Positions 26,139-35,082 are shown, numbered from the stretch's first letter. The stretch: DNA of 64,000 nt from Micromonospora tulbaghiae (GCF_900091605.1 NZ_FMCQ01000003.1:494495-558494); one strand, 5' to 3'. Numbers and translations are program-made. Notes: generated by a model not told the origin, from the sequence alone.

Positions 26139-27719
26139 GTGCGAGTGACCGGTACGGGGCATGCCAGCATGCGGATCGACACGGCCGCGGGCAGCATCCT
26201 GTGCGACCCGTGGGTCAACCCCGCCTACTTCGCCTCGTGGTTCCCCTTCCCGGACAACTCCCTCCTCGACTGGGCGACCCTCGGCCAGGTCGACTACCTG
26301 TACGTGTCGCACCTGCACCGGGACCACTTCGACGCGAAGCACCTGCGTGACTTCGTGTCCAAGGACGCCACCGTCCTCCTGCCCGAGTTCCCCACCTCGG
26401 AGATGGAGGACGAGTTCCGGGAGCTGGGCTTCACCAAGTTCCTCAAGGCCCCGAACGAGCAGGTGGTGGAGCTGCCGGGCGGCCTGAAGATCATGATTCA
26501 GGCCCTGACCAGCCCGACCGACGGCCCGATCGGCGACTCCTCGCTCTGGGTCGAGTACGACGGCGTGCGGCTGCTCAACCAGAACGACGCCCGGCCGACC
26601 GACCTGAGCGTGTTCGCCGAGCTGGGCCACGTGCACGCGCACATGCTCCAGTTCTCCGGCGCGATCTGGTACCCGATGGTCTACGAGCTGCCGCAGGCGG
26701 CGAAGACCGCGTTCGGGAAGCAGAAGCGGGACCGGCAGTTCGACCGCACGTGGCGGTACATCGACGACCTGAAGGCCGACCACGTCTTCCCGATCGCCGG
26801 CCCGCCGTGCTTCCTCGACGACGAGCTGTGGCAGTTCAACGACATCTTCGGCGACGAGGGCAACATCTTCCCCGACCAGTCGGTGTTCCTGGCCGAGTAC
26901 GCCAAGGTCGGCGGCACCAACGGCATCGTGCTGCTGCCGGGCAGCGTCTCGGAGGTAACCACCGAGGGCGCGACCACCACGCACCCGGTGCCGGTGGAGG
27001 AGTTCTTCGCGAACAAGGTCGCCCACCTGGAGGAGATGCGGGAGCGCAAGCGCCCGGTCATCGAGGCCGAGAAGGCGTCCTGGCGGCACCCCGAGGTCGA
27101 CGTGCTGGGCGAGATGAAGCGCCGGATCGAGCCGCTGCTGGACGAGTCGATCTACCTGGCCAAGGGCGTCGGCGGCCCGGTCCGCTTCGACCTGGTCGGC
27201 TACGACGGTGCCGAGGTCGAATCCATCGTGGTGGACTTCCCGGGCAAGGAGGTCCGGCCGTACGCGGACGAGAAGGTCCGCTACCGGTTCCGTACCGAGC
27301 GGGCGCTGATCGAGCACCTGCTGCACATCGGCGAGGTGGACTGGGTCAACTCGCTCTTCCTGTCCTGCCGTTTCTCCGCGGCCCGCATCGGCCAGTACAA
27401 CGAGTTCGTCTACGCCTTCTTCAAGTGCCTGTCCGAGGAGCGCCTCCAGTACGCCGAGGGCTGGTACGACGAGCACGAGCGGGCGGTCGACGCCGAGGAC
27501 ATCACGCTCGACGGCTGGGTGGTGCAGCGGCGCTGCCCGCACCTGAAGGCGGACCTGAGCCGGTTCGGCATCGTCGACGGCGACCAGCTCACCTGCCAGC
27601 TGCACGGCTGGAAGTTCGACCTGGCCAGCGGGCGCTGCCTGACCAGCGTCGGGCACAAGATCCGCGCGCACCGCGCCGACGCGGAGACCCCGGCGCCGGC
27701 CGGGGAAGCGGCCATCTGA
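26139..27719 (+). CDS. metallo-beta-lactamase-fold hydrolase fused to a C-terminal Rieske domain
   Basis: A 526-residue two-domain protein. The N-terminal part is an MBL fold of the UlaG/CMAH-like type with the metal motif HLHRDH (residues 58-63) and a distal SGAIWYPMVYELP region; the C-terminus is a Rieske [2Fe-2S] domain with Cys466/His468 in RRCPHLKADL and Cys486/His489 in TCQLHGWKFDLASG. Animal CMP-Neu5Ac hydroxylase joins the same two folds, but in the opposite order. Function here is unknown; an oxygenase or redox-gated hydrolase is inference. GTG at 26139 is chosen because GAGGAGG lies 6 nt upstream. It is a single-gene unit or leads into the TMEM175-like gene 57 bp later. Confidence 0.85.
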   Translation: MRVTGTGHASMRIDTAAGSILCDPWVNPAYFASWFPFPDNSLLDWATLGQVDYLYVSHLHRDHFDAKHLRDFVSKDATVLLPEFPTSEMEDEFRELGFTKFLKAPNEQVVELPGGLKIMIQALTSPTDGPIGDSSLWVEYDGVRLLNQNDARPTDLSVFAELGHVHAHMLQFSGAIWYPMVYELPQAAKTAFGKQKRDRQFDRTWRYIDDLKADHVFPIAGPPCFLDDELWQFNDIFGDEGNIFPDQSVFLAEYAKVGGTNGIVLLPGSVSEVTTEGATTTHPVPVEEFFANKVAHLEEMRERKRPVIEAEKASWRHPEVDVLGEMKRRIEPLLDESIYLAKGVGGPVRFDLVGYDGAEVESIVVDFPGKEVRPYADEKVRYRFRTERALIEHLLHIGEVDWVNSLFLSCRFSAARIGQYNEFVYAFFKCLSEERLQYAEGWYDEHERAVDAEDITLDGWVVQRRCPHLKADLSRFGIVDGDQLTCQLHGWKFDLASGRCLTSVGHKIRAHRADAETPAPAGEAAI

Positions 27720-27776
27720 CGGTTTCCGCCCCGTCCGCTGCCCCCGGCACGCGACCATCGGTCGTGAGGGGGCAGC

Positions 27777-28466
27777 GTGACGGGTGCGGACAGGGAACCG
27801 GCGTACCGGTTCGGGCGCGGCAACGAGATGGCACGCGACGCCTCCCGGGTGGAGGCGTTCAGCGACGCGGTGATCGCCATCGTGCTCACCCTGATGGCCG
27901 TCGAACTGCTGTCGTTCGACCCGGACACGCCGCAGGACGACGGGCTGCCGGCCGCGCTGGCGCACGAGTGGCGCGCCTACCTGGCGTACGTGATCACCTT
28001 CGCCATCGTCGGCCAGGTCTGGCTGACCCACCACAACATGTGGCGTTACGTCCGCCGGGTCGATCAGATGCTGCTGGTGCTGAACCTGCTGCTGCTGATG
28101 TTCGTGGCGGCGATCCCGTTCACCGCCGACCTGCTCGCGGACAACCTGCGCGGCACCGTCGACGACCAGCGGCTGACCGCCGCGCTGTACGCGGGCGTGG
28201 TGCTCGGTGAGGCGCTGTTCTTCAACCTGAGCTGGTGGTGGGCGCGCCGCCGCGGGCTGCTGCAGCCGGGCCTCGACCCGAGGCTGGCGCGGGCGGTGGC
28301 CCGTCGGTTCCGCCTCGGTCCGCTGCTCTACCTGGTCGCGTTCGCGATCGTGTTCGTCGACCCCGTGCTGAGCCTGCTGGCGTACCTGCTGCTGGTCGGC
28401 GTCTACCTGGTCCGCGGGCCGGGCGACCTCCCACCCGCCGGCCAGGAGGCGCCCGACACCCCGTGA
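27777..28466 (+). CDS. TMEM175-like (DUF1211) potassium channel family protein
   Basis: A 229-residue membrane protein with about six segments. It starts with the TMEM175 signature ASRVEAFSDAVIAIVLTLMAVEL, where the FSD motif forms the pore-lining helix in the family, and continues with AYLAYVITFAIVGQVWLTHHNMW and LLVLNLLLLMFVAAIPFTADLL. Bacterial members have been shown to be K+ channels with low selectivity. GAGGGG precedes the GTG start. It converges on the flavoprotein gene with a 4 bp gap. Confidence 0.85.
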   Translation: MTGADREPAYRFGRGNEMARDASRVEAFSDAVIAIVLTLMAVELLSFDPDTPQDDGLPAALAHEWRAYLAYVITFAIVGQVWLTHHNMWRYVRRVDQMLLVLNLLLLMFVAAIPFTADLLADNLRGTVDDQRLTAALYAGVVLGEALFFNLSWWWARRRGLLQPGLDPRLARAVARRFRLGPLLYLVAFAIVFVDPVLSLLAYLLLVGVYLVRGPGDLPPAGQEAPDTP

Positions 28467-28470
28467 GGAC

Positions 28471-30069
28471 TCAGCCCAGGTCGGCGAGGATGCGCCGGGC
28501 CGCGTTGTGCCCGGCCGCGCCGATCACGCTGCCCGCCGGGTGGCAGCCGGCGCTGCCCGCGTACACGCCGTCCACGCCCGTCGCGTACGGCATCCGGTCG
28601 GTGAACGACACCGTGTTGTCGACGTGGTGGATGTGCCCGCCGGTGATGCCGAAGTGCGCCTCGATGCCGGGCGGCGGCAGCGGCACCGCGTCCGCGACCA
28701 GGTCACCGGCGCCCGGGGCGTACCGCTCGCAGATCGCGATCAGCCGCTCCACGTAGCCGGGCAGAGCCGCGTCCCAGGTGGTGCCGGCCAGTTCGTAGGG
28801 GACCGACTGCACGAACAGCGCCGACGAGTGGTGCCCCGCGTCGTCGGACAGCGACGGGTCGACAGTCGTGTGCAGGTACCACTCGATGGTCGGCTCGTCC
28901 GGAAGCCGCCCGGCCCGCACGTCCGCCCACATGCCGCGCAGCGCGGCCATCGGCGACTCGCCGCCGTCGCCGACGAGCGAGGCCGAGCCGGGAAGCAGGT
29001 GGATGGTCGAGCCGAACGGGCTCGGCGCGTCGTCGGGCAGGCAGGAGAAGCGCGGCAGCCCGGTCAGCGCCAGGTTGAGCTTGAGCGTGGTGCCGGGGCG
29101 GCGGACCGCCGCCATCCGCGCGCCCAGCTCCGCCGGAAGCGCGCCGTCGGGCAGCAGCTCCATCAGCCGGTACGGGTCACAGGCGCCGAGCACCACGGAG
29201 GCGTCCACCTCCCGGCCGTCGGCGAGCGTCACCCCGGCGGCGACGCCCCCGGCCAGCCGGATCGCGGTGACCGGCGCGTCGGCCACGATCCGCGCCCCGG
29301 CGCGCTCGGCGGCCTCGGCGAACGTGCGCGACACGGTGCCCATGCCGCCCCGGGTGATCATCCAGGTGCCGTCCGCGCCCGGCAGCCGGCACATGTTGTG
29401 CACCAGGAAGTTGTGGCCGGTGCCCGGGTCGTCCGGGCCGGCGTTGAGCCCGGACAGGCCGTCGGTGACCGCGTACATGCTGACCAGCAGCTCGGAGCGG
29501 AAGTCGAAGCGGGCCAGGTGGTCGGCGACCGAGCCGCGGACCAGGTCGACGAAGACCTGCCGGAGCGCGGGCCGCACGTAGCGTTCGGCGGTCTCCTCGA
29601 CCGGCAGCGGCTCGGCCAGCCACGCCGGGGCGAGGTCCTCCCGCAGCTGGGCCAGCTCGGCGTGCAACGCGTCGTCGGCGGCCACGTCGGCGGGGGAGAA
29701 CATCTCCGCGAGCTGCCGCCGGCCGGCCGCGACGTCGCTGCCGGCCAGCAGGTACGGCGAGCCGAGCCCGCCCGGCGTGGGCAGGAAGTAGTGCGGGTCG
29801 CGGCGCAGCACCGGGATGGTCACGTCGAGCGTGGCCAGCAGCTCCGGCGGCATCAGCCCGAGCAGGTACGACCCGGTGGAGTGACGCAGCCCCGGCACCT
29901 TCGGGAACGGGTTCTCGGTGCGGGTCGCCCCGCCGATCACCCCTGATGCCTCGAGCACGAGGACGTCCAGGCCGGCGCGGGCCAGCAGGATCGCCGAGAC
30001 CAGGCCGTTGTGCCCGGCGCCGACCACCACGACGTCGGCGCGGGACGGCAGCTCACTCGCGTCGCTCAT
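28471..30069 (-). CDS. FAD-dependent oxidoreductase, phytoene-dehydrogenase-like
   Basis: A 532-residue flavoprotein of the amine-oxidase/CrtI superfamily. The dinucleotide-binding motif is VVVVGAGHNGLVSAILLARAGLDVLVLEAS, followed by VIGGATRTENPFPKVPG, and the C-terminal FAD-contact is VDGVYAGSAGCHPAGSVIGAAGHNAAR. Length and motifs fit the PYROXD2/CrtI-like group of NAD(P)/FAD oxidoreductases. No carotenoid genes are nearby, so a carotenoid substrate is not supported. The start is divergent from the L7/L12-like gene with about 68 bp between them. Confidence 0.85.
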   Translation of the reverse strand: MSDASELPSRADVVVVGAGHNGLVSAILLARAGLDVLVLEASGVIGGATRTENPFPKVPGLRHSTGSYLLGLMPPELLATLDVTIPVLRRDPHYFLPTPGGLGSPYLLAGSDVAAGRRQLAEMFSPADVAADDALHAELAQLREDLAPAWLAEPLPVEETAERYVRPALRQVFVDLVRGSVADHLARFDFRSELLVSMYAVTDGLSGLNAGPDDPGTGHNFLVHNMCRLPGADGTWMITRGGMGTVSRTFAEAAERAGARIVADAPVTAIRLAGGVAAGVTLADGREVDASVVLGACDPYRLMELLPDGALPAELGARMAAVRRPGTTLKLNLALTGLPRFSCLPDDAPSPFGSTIHLLPGSASLVGDGGESPMAALRGMWADVRAGRLPDEPTIEWYLHTTVDPSLSDDAGHHSSALFVQSVPYELAGTTWDAALPGYVERLIAICERYAPGAGDLVADAVPLPPPGIEAHFGITGGHIHHVDNTVSFTDRMPYATGVDGVYAGSAGCHPAGSVIGAAGHNAARRILADLG

Positions 30070-30137
30070 GGGAACGGAGCGTAGCGGCGGCGGGTCCCGG
30101 GCGGGAGGGTTCGCGCTGGGGCGCTACCGTTCCCGGC

Positions 30138-30557
30138 ATGTCCCCGGCTGTCCAGATCGCGCTCGCGGTGGCGCTCGTCGTGGTGGTATTCCTGCTCCTG
30201 CTCGTGCTGCGGCGCGACCGTCCCCGGGACCTGGTCGCCCCGGATCGCCCGGCCGGCGACGGGCAGGCCGAGGTGCTTCGGCTGGCCCGCGCGGGGCGTA
30301 CGGTCGAGGCGGTCAAGGTGCTGCGCGAGCAGACCGGGCTGTCGCTGCTGGACGCGAAGCGGGCGGTGGACGCGCTGGCAGCCGGCGGAACCTGGTCGCC
30401 CGGCCCGCCGGCACCGGGAAAGGGCGTCGACGAGGCGGTGCGGGCCGAGGCCGCGCGACTGCTGTACCGGGGCAAGAAGATCCAGGCGATCAAGGTGGTG
30501 CGGGAGCACACGCACATGTCGCTCGCCGACGCCAAGCGGTACGTCGAGGGCCTCTGA
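30138..30557 (+). CDS. membrane-anchored protein with two L7/L12-like modules
   Basis: A 139-residue protein: an N-terminal membrane anchor (IALAVALVVVVFLLLLVL) and two copies of a short helix-turn-helix related to the C-terminal domain of ribosomal protein L7/L12, VEAVKVLREQTGLSLLDAKRAVDAL and IQAIKVVREHTHMSLADAKRYVEGL. In L7/L12 that region binds translation factors. The copies are separated by a Gly/Pro linker. The role is unknown. The ATG follows TACCGT (30125-30130) by 7 nt, suggesting a leaderless transcript. Confidence 0.75.
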   Translation: MSPAVQIALAVALVVVVFLLLLVLRRDRPRDLVAPDRPAGDGQAEVLRLARAGRTVEAVKVLREQTGLSLLDAKRAVDALAAGGTWSPGPPAPGKGVDEAVRAEAARLLYRGKKIQAIKVVREHTHMSLADAKRYVEGL

Positions 30558-30588
30558 CGCCGGACGGCCGTCACCGGGCGTTCACCCT

Positions 30589-30594
30589 ATAGTG
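30589..30594 (+). promoter_or_regulatory. -10 of the PhoX-like gene promoter
   Basis: TATAGT at 30589-30594, about 68 bp before the ATG at 30662; no -35 consensus is evident. The leader contains GGGAGGTAAT just before the start as ribosome binding site. Confidence 0.4.
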
Positions 30595-30661
30595 GCAGTT
30601 GTCGATGCATTTCCGTCCTACCGTCGACGGGACACCCACCGCCTCCGGGAGGTAATCCCCG

Positions 30662-31831
30662 ATGGACCGTCGTACCGTCCTGCGCGCCACGGCCGCCGGT
30701 GGCGCCGCCGCTCTCGCCGGTGGTCTCTGGGCCGCCGCGGCCGCCCCGGCCCAGCCCGCCCAGCCCGGCCCCGGCCCGTACGGGGACCTGCTGGCCGCCG
30801 ACGCCAACGGCCTCCAGGTGCCGGCCGGCTTCACCAGCCGGGTGATCGCACGTTCCGGTCAGCGGGTCGCGGGCACCTCGTACACCTGGCACCCGGCGCC
30901 GGACGGCGGCGCCTGCTTCCCGGCCGGCGACGGCTGGATCTACGTCTCCAACTCGGAGGTACCGCTCGTCGGCGGCGCCTCGGCGGTGCGGTTCGCCGCC
31001 GACGGCGCGATCGCCGCCGCGTACCGGATCCTCGGCGGCACGAACGTCAACTGCGCGGGCGGGCCGACCCCGTGGGGGACGTGGCTGTCCTGCGAGGAGG
31101 TGCCGCTGGGCCGGGTCTTCGAGACCTGGCCGGCGGGCGGCCGGTCCGGCGAGGAGCGGACCCGGATGGGCCGCTTCAAGCACGAGGCGGCGGCCTGTGA
31201 CCCGGTGCGGCGGGTGGTCTACCTGACCGAGGACGAGGGGGACGGCTGCTTCTACCGGTTCGTCCCGGACACCTGGGGCGACCTCCGCACCGGCCGCGTG
31301 CAGGTGCTCTGCGCCCCGGACGGCCAGGTGACCGGGCCGGTGACCTGGCGGGACCTGCCGGACCGCGACGGGTTCCCGGTGCCCACCCGCTACCAGGTGG
31401 CCGCGGCGCAGACGTTCGACGGCGGCGAGGGCTGCTGGTACGCCGACGACACCTGCTGGTTCACCACCAAGGGCGACAACCGGGTGTGGGCGTACGACGC
31501 GGTGAACCAGCGGCTCGACCTCGCGTACGACGACTCGCTGGTGCCGGCCGGGGCCGCGCCGCTGACCGGCGTCGACAACATCACCGGCACCGCCGGCGGT
31601 GACCTCTACGTGGCCGAGGACGGCGGCGACATGGAGATCAACGTGATCACGCCGGCCGGTGTGGTGGCGCCGTTCGTGCGGCTGCTCGGGCAGTCCGAGT
31701 CGGAGATCACCGGCCCGGCGTTCTCCCCGGACGGCAGTCGGCTCTACTTCTCCTCGCAGCGCGGTACCAGCGGCGCCCGGGCCGGCACCGGCGGCATCAC
31801 GTACGAGGTGCGCGGCCCGTTCCGGCGTTGA
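30662..31831 (+). CDS. PhoX-like (DUF839) exported protein
   Basis: A 389-residue protein of the PhoX/DUF839 family, secreted Ca/Fe-dependent phosphatases and relatives with a six-bladed propeller. The N-terminus MDRRTVLRATAAGGAAALAGG is Tat-type, with a twin-arginine-like RR and a hydrophobic core. Inside are KHEAAACDPVRRVVYLTEDEGDGCFYRFVPD, CWFTTKGDNRVWAYD, GVDNITGTAGGDLYVAEDGGDMEI and ITGPAFSPDGSRLYFSSQRG, typical of the family. Whether it is a true alkaline phosphatase cannot be told. GGGAGGT lies just upstream of the ATG. Confidence 0.85.
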   Translation: MDRRTVLRATAAGGAAALAGGLWAAAAAPAQPAQPGPGPYGDLLAADANGLQVPAGFTSRVIARSGQRVAGTSYTWHPAPDGGACFPAGDGWIYVSNSEVPLVGGASAVRFAADGAIAAAYRILGGTNVNCAGGPTPWGTWLSCEEVPLGRVFETWPAGGRSGEERTRMGRFKHEAAACDPVRRVVYLTEDEGDGCFYRFVPDTWGDLRTGRVQVLCAPDGQVTGPVTWRDLPDRDGFPVPTRYQVAAAQTFDGGEGCWYADDTCWFTTKGDNRVWAYDAVNQRLDLAYDDSLVPAGAAPLTGVDNITGTAGGDLYVAEDGGDMEINVITPAGVVAPFVRLLGQSESEITGPAFSPDGSRLYFSSQRGTSGARAGTGGITYEVRGPFRR

Positions 31832-31841
31832 CCCGCAGCCG

Positions 31842-32684
31842 TCAGGCGCGGGCCGCCTCCCGGGTGGCCCGCCACCGGCTCGCCGCCAGCGTGGCCGAGT
31901 AGCCGGACAGCACGATCACGTGGAACAGGTACAGCCAGAGCAGCACCGCCACGCCGCCACCGATCTCGTCGAATCCGCCGAACGGCACGCCCAGGTCCAG
32001 CGGCAGCGAGCAGAACAGCACGAAGCCGTGCACGAAGCCGGACAGGTTGGCCGCCGTGAACGAGCCCAGGACGATGGTGGCGAGCCAGTCCGGGGAGGCC
32101 GGGCCGACCACCCGGAACACCCAGATCAGCACCGGCGTGAGCACCAGCCACACCGCGAGGAACGACAGCACCACGCCGAGCGCGCCGATCCAGCCGCCCT
32201 GGCGCACCAGCCGGGTGGTCATCGGCAGCCCCAGCAGGATCGACAGCAGCAGCACCGGGGCCGGCGCCAGCAGCGGGAGCAGCAGCAGGCGGCCCCGCCA
32301 GCCGACCAGCGCGCCGGACTCGGCGCGCGGCTCGGCCACCGAGACGAAGGCGCGGCGCAGTCCCTCGCCGTAGAGGGAGGCAGGCAGGAGCGAGGCCAGC
32401 GCCAGCAGCGGGGTCAGCCCCAGCCCGGCCTCGACCAGCGCGGCCGCCGCCCGGTGCGCGCCGATATCGGTGGGCAGCGTGTCGATGGCGTACCCGGTAA
32501 GCCGCCGCACCCGGTCCGCCCCGGCGAGCAGCCCGGTCAGCCAGATCGCCAGCAGCGCCACCGGCACCACGGCGATCGCGCCGTAGAAGGTGATCGCGGC
32601 TGCGTGCAGCGACAGGTCCCGGCCGCGTACCGGCCGGAACGCCGCAGCCGTGATCCGCTTCGTCCGCTCCCACCCGTCGCCCAT
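31842..32684 (-). CDS. YihY/BrkB-like membrane protein
   Basis: A 280-residue membrane protein with about six segments, for example LHAAAITFYGAIAVVPVALLAIWLTGLL and LLWLYLFHVIVLSGYSATLAASRW. The pattern of six helices and the FYGAIAVVPV/SGYSATLAAS ends resembles the YihY/virulence factor BrkB family, of unknown function. The ATG at 32684 is preferred to a GTG 11 codons upstream because GAGAGGG lies just before it. It is divergent from the GNAT gene with a 51 bp gap. Confidence 0.75.
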   Translation of the reverse strand: MGDGWERTKRITAAAFRPVRGRDLSLHAAAITFYGAIAVVPVALLAIWLTGLLAGADRVRRLTGYAIDTLPTDIGAHRAAAALVEAGLGLTPLLALASLLPASLYGEGLRRAFVSVAEPRAESGALVGWRGRLLLLPLLAPAPVLLLSILLGLPMTTRLVRQGGWIGALGVVLSFLAVWLVLTPVLIWVFRVVGPASPDWLATIVLGSFTAANLSGFVHGFVLFCSLPLDLGVPFGGFDEIGGGVAVLLWLYLFHVIVLSGYSATLAASRWRATREAARA

Positions 32685-32735
32685 CGCCCTCTCGTTCCCC
32701 GTACGACCCGGCGCCACGCATTACGATCCGGCGGC

Positions 32736-33281
32736 ATGACGATCGCCACGACCGAGCGGCTGGTGCTGCGGGACTGGACCGAGTCCCCGGACGACCTGGA
32801 CCGGATCTACGACATCTACTCCCGGGACGAGGTGATGCGCTGGCTGGGCGGCGGCAAGGGGCGGATGACCGACCCGTCCGAGGCACGCGAGCGGGTCCGG
32901 TCCTGGCACGAACGCTGGGCGCCGTACGAGGGCCGCTGGGGCCTGTGGGCGATCGAACCGCGCGACGGCGGACCGGTGGCCGGGAGCATCCTGCTCAAGC
33001 CGCTACCGGGACGCGACGGCGTCACCCTGACCGACGACATCGAGGTCGGCTGGCACCTGCACCCCGACGCCCAGGGCCGCGGCTACGCCACCGAGGCGGC
33101 CCGCGCGGTGCTGGAACGCGAGTTCGCCACCGGCACCCCGAGGGTGTACGCGGTGGTGATGGCCGGGAACGACCCGTCGATGGCGGTGGCCCGGCGCCTC
33201 GGCATGACGCACGTCGGCGTGCGCACCGACTGGTACGGCGGCGCCGAACTGGAGACCTTCGTCCTGGAACGCCCGACCTGA
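32736..33281 (+). CDS. GNAT family N-acetyltransferase
   Basis: A 181-residue GNAT of the RimJ/RimL-like type. It begins TIATTERLVLRDWTESPDDLDRIYDIY and has the acetyl-CoA pyrophosphate loop [21 protein letters not shown] (Q/R-x-x-G-x-G/A), then [23 protein letters not shown] and WYGGAELETFVLERP. Substrate unknown. The ATG follows TACGAT (32722-32727) by 8 nt, so it may be leaderless. The middle of the gene (32859-33200) is repeated at 34607-34948 as a broken copy. Confidence 0.88.
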   Translation: MTIATTERLVLRDWTESPDDLDRIYDIYSRDEVMRWLGGGKGRMTDPSEARERVRSWHERWAPYEGRWGLWAIEPRDGGPVAGSILLKPLPGRDGVTLTDDIEVGWHLHPDAQGRGYATEAARAVLEREFATGTPRVYAVVMAGNDPSMAVARRLGMTHVGVRTDWYGGAELETFVLERPT

Positions 33282-33342
33282 GCCGCGCCGTTGGCAGTTC
33301 GCCCTCGGCCTCCTACGGTGGTGGAGACACGGGGAGGCGCGG

Positions 33343-34572
33343 ATGGTCGACGGTGGCGACGCGGCGCGTTGGCTGCACCTCAACGCCGCCCGGGGTGGTC
33401 CGGACGACCTGTCGCTCCTGGTGAACCGGGTCGCGCCCGCCATCGGGGCCACCGACATGGTGATCTACCTGGCCGACTACACACAGTCCTCGCTCGTACC
33501 CCTGGTCGGCGCGGGCGCGCCTCGGGACGAGCTCACGATCGAGACGACGCTCGCCGGTCGGGCGTTCACCGGCCTCCAGGTGCAGCGCGCTCCCGACCAC
33601 CCGGACCGGCTCTGGGTGCCCCTGCTGCTCGGCTGCGAACGGCTGGGCGCGCTGGAGATCGTGTCGTCGCGCGCCGGCGACCCCGCGCTGGACCGGCCGG
33701 CCTGGGAGGTGGCGGTCGCCGTCGCCCAGGTCCTGGTGAACCGCCGGCTCTACGGCGACGTCGTGGAACGGATCCGCCGCCGCCTGCCGATGCAGGTCGC
33801 CGCCGAGATCGTGTGGGGGCTGCTGCCGCCGCTGACCTTCGCGACGGACGACCTGGTGGTCACCGCCATTCTCGAACCGTGTTACGACGTCGGCGGGGAC
33901 ATCTTCGACTACGCGCTCAACGGCGACATGCTCAGCGTCGGGCTCTTCGACACCTGCGGGCACGGGATCAAGGCGAGCGCGATGGCCTCGCTCGTGGTCA
34001 GCGCGTACCGCAACGCCCGGCGCACCGGTCTCGACCTGATCGACACGGCGATCAGCATCGACAGGTGGGTCCGCTCCGAACACCCGGGCATGTTCGCGAC
34101 CGCGCTGCTCGCCGAACTCGACCGGCGGACCGGCCTGCTGCGGATCATCAACGCCGGCCACCCCGCCGCCATGCTGCTGAGGGACGGCAAGGCCGTCCGG
34201 GCGCTGCCCGGGCCGACCGCGCTGCCGCTCGGGCTGGGTAACCTGTCGACGCGGCGACCACGGGCGCACGAGGAGGCGCTACACCCGGGCGACCGCATCC
34301 TCGCCTACACCGACGGCATCACCGACGCCCGGGGCGACGACGGTGAACGGTTCGGGCTGGACCGACTTGTCGACTTCGTCGAGCGTGCCCTCAACGACCG
34401 GCTGCCCAGCCCCGAGACGATGCGCCGGCTGGTGCGCGCCGTCCTCGCCTACCAGCAGGACCAGCTCGACGACGACGCCACCGCGATGTTCCTGGAGTGG
34501 CGGCCCCCGCACCTGCCGTTGGGGCACCTGGAGCACCTCACCGCGCCCGACAGGACGATCGTGTCCCCGTAG
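33343..34572 (+). CDS. SpoIIE-type PP2C serine phosphatase with N-terminal GAF-like region
   Basis: A 409-residue phosphatase of the RsbU/SpoIIE class. The N-terminal 150 residues (VAPAIGATDMVIYLADY to VWVPLLLGCERLGALEI) look like a GAF sensor. The PP2C core carries the metal aspartates: YDVGGDIFDYALNG, FDTCGHGIKASAMAS, NAGHPAAMLLRDG, ILAYTDGITDARGDDGERFG and DQLDDDATAMFLEWR. Such enzymes usually dephosphorylate anti-anti-sigma factors, and no partner-switch genes are next to it. TACGGT (33314-33319) and GGGGAGG precede the ATG. It lies between the intact and the broken GNAT copies. Confidence 0.9.
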   Translation: MVDGGDAARWLHLNAARGGPDDLSLLVNRVAPAIGATDMVIYLADYTQSSLVPLVGAGAPRDELTIETTLAGRAFTGLQVQRAPDHPDRLWVPLLLGCERLGALEIVSSRAGDPALDRPAWEVAVAVAQVLVNRRLYGDVVERIRRRLPMQVAAEIVWGLLPPLTFATDDLVVTAILEPCYDVGGDIFDYALNGDMLSVGLFDTCGHGIKASAMASLVVSAYRNARRTGLDLIDTAISIDRWVRSEHPGMFATALLAELDRRTGLLRIINAGHPAAMLLRDGKAVRALPGPTALPLGLGNLSTRRPRAHEEALHPGDRILAYTDGITDARGDDGERFGLDRLVDFVERALNDRLPSPETMRRLVRAVLAYQQDQLDDDATAMFLEWRPPHLPLGHLEHLTAPDRTIVSP

Positions 34573-34597
34573 CCTCGTCCTGCAGCGCCAGCCGCAC

Positions 34598-34996
34598 GTG
34601 CGCCACGGGCGGATGACCGACCCGTCCGAGGCGCGCGATCGGGTCCGGCTGTGGCGGGAGCGCTGGGCGCCGTACGCCGGTCGGTGGGGGCTGTGGGCGA
34701 TCGAGCCGCGGGCGGGCGGACCGGTGGCGGGGAGCATCCTGCTCAAGCCGCTGCCGGGACGCGACGGCGTGACGCTGACCGAGGACATCGAGGTCGGCTG
34801 GCACCTGCATCCCGATGCCCAGGGCAACGGCTGCGCCACCGAGGCGGCCCGCGCGGTGCTGGAGCGTGAGTTCGCCACCGGCACGCCGCGGGTGTACGCG
34901 GTGGTGATGGCCGGGAACGACGCGTCGATGGCGGTTGCGCGGCGGCTCCGAGAACGTGTGATGTTCGCCGAAGTGGTGACATCGCGGCGCCGGTGA
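34598..34996 (+). pseudogene. truncated second copy of the GNAT gene
   Basis: Bases 34607-34948 align without gaps to 32859-33200 of the intact GNAT, offset 1748 bp, with the same protein from MTDPSEARDRVRLW through [17 protein letters not shown]. The first ~40 residues are lost (only an SLVLQ-like remnant of the SERLVLR start remains upstream) and the last ~25, including the GNAT C-terminal strand, are replaced by [14 protein letters not shown]. In-frame ATG at 34613 could still be translated (127 aa), but the fold is incomplete. Called a pseudogene; the duplication flanks the SpoIIE gene. Confidence 0.75.
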
Positions 34997-35082
34997 TGCC
35001 ACCACCTCGGGGAAGTGGAGTCGATCATGCCGTCGGGCACTCCGGGACGAACCGGGGTGAGGCGCTGGGGAACAATGGTCCG

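Noticed and set aside
25923..28034. 703-codon minus-strand frame over the MBL-Rieske gene
   Set aside because: The plus-strand protein has matching catalytic motifs and a good ribosome binding site; the antisense frame has none.
28471..30069. carotenoid phytoene dehydrogenase
   Set aside because: No crtB, crtE or other carotenoid genes in the window; assigned only to the general flavoprotein family.
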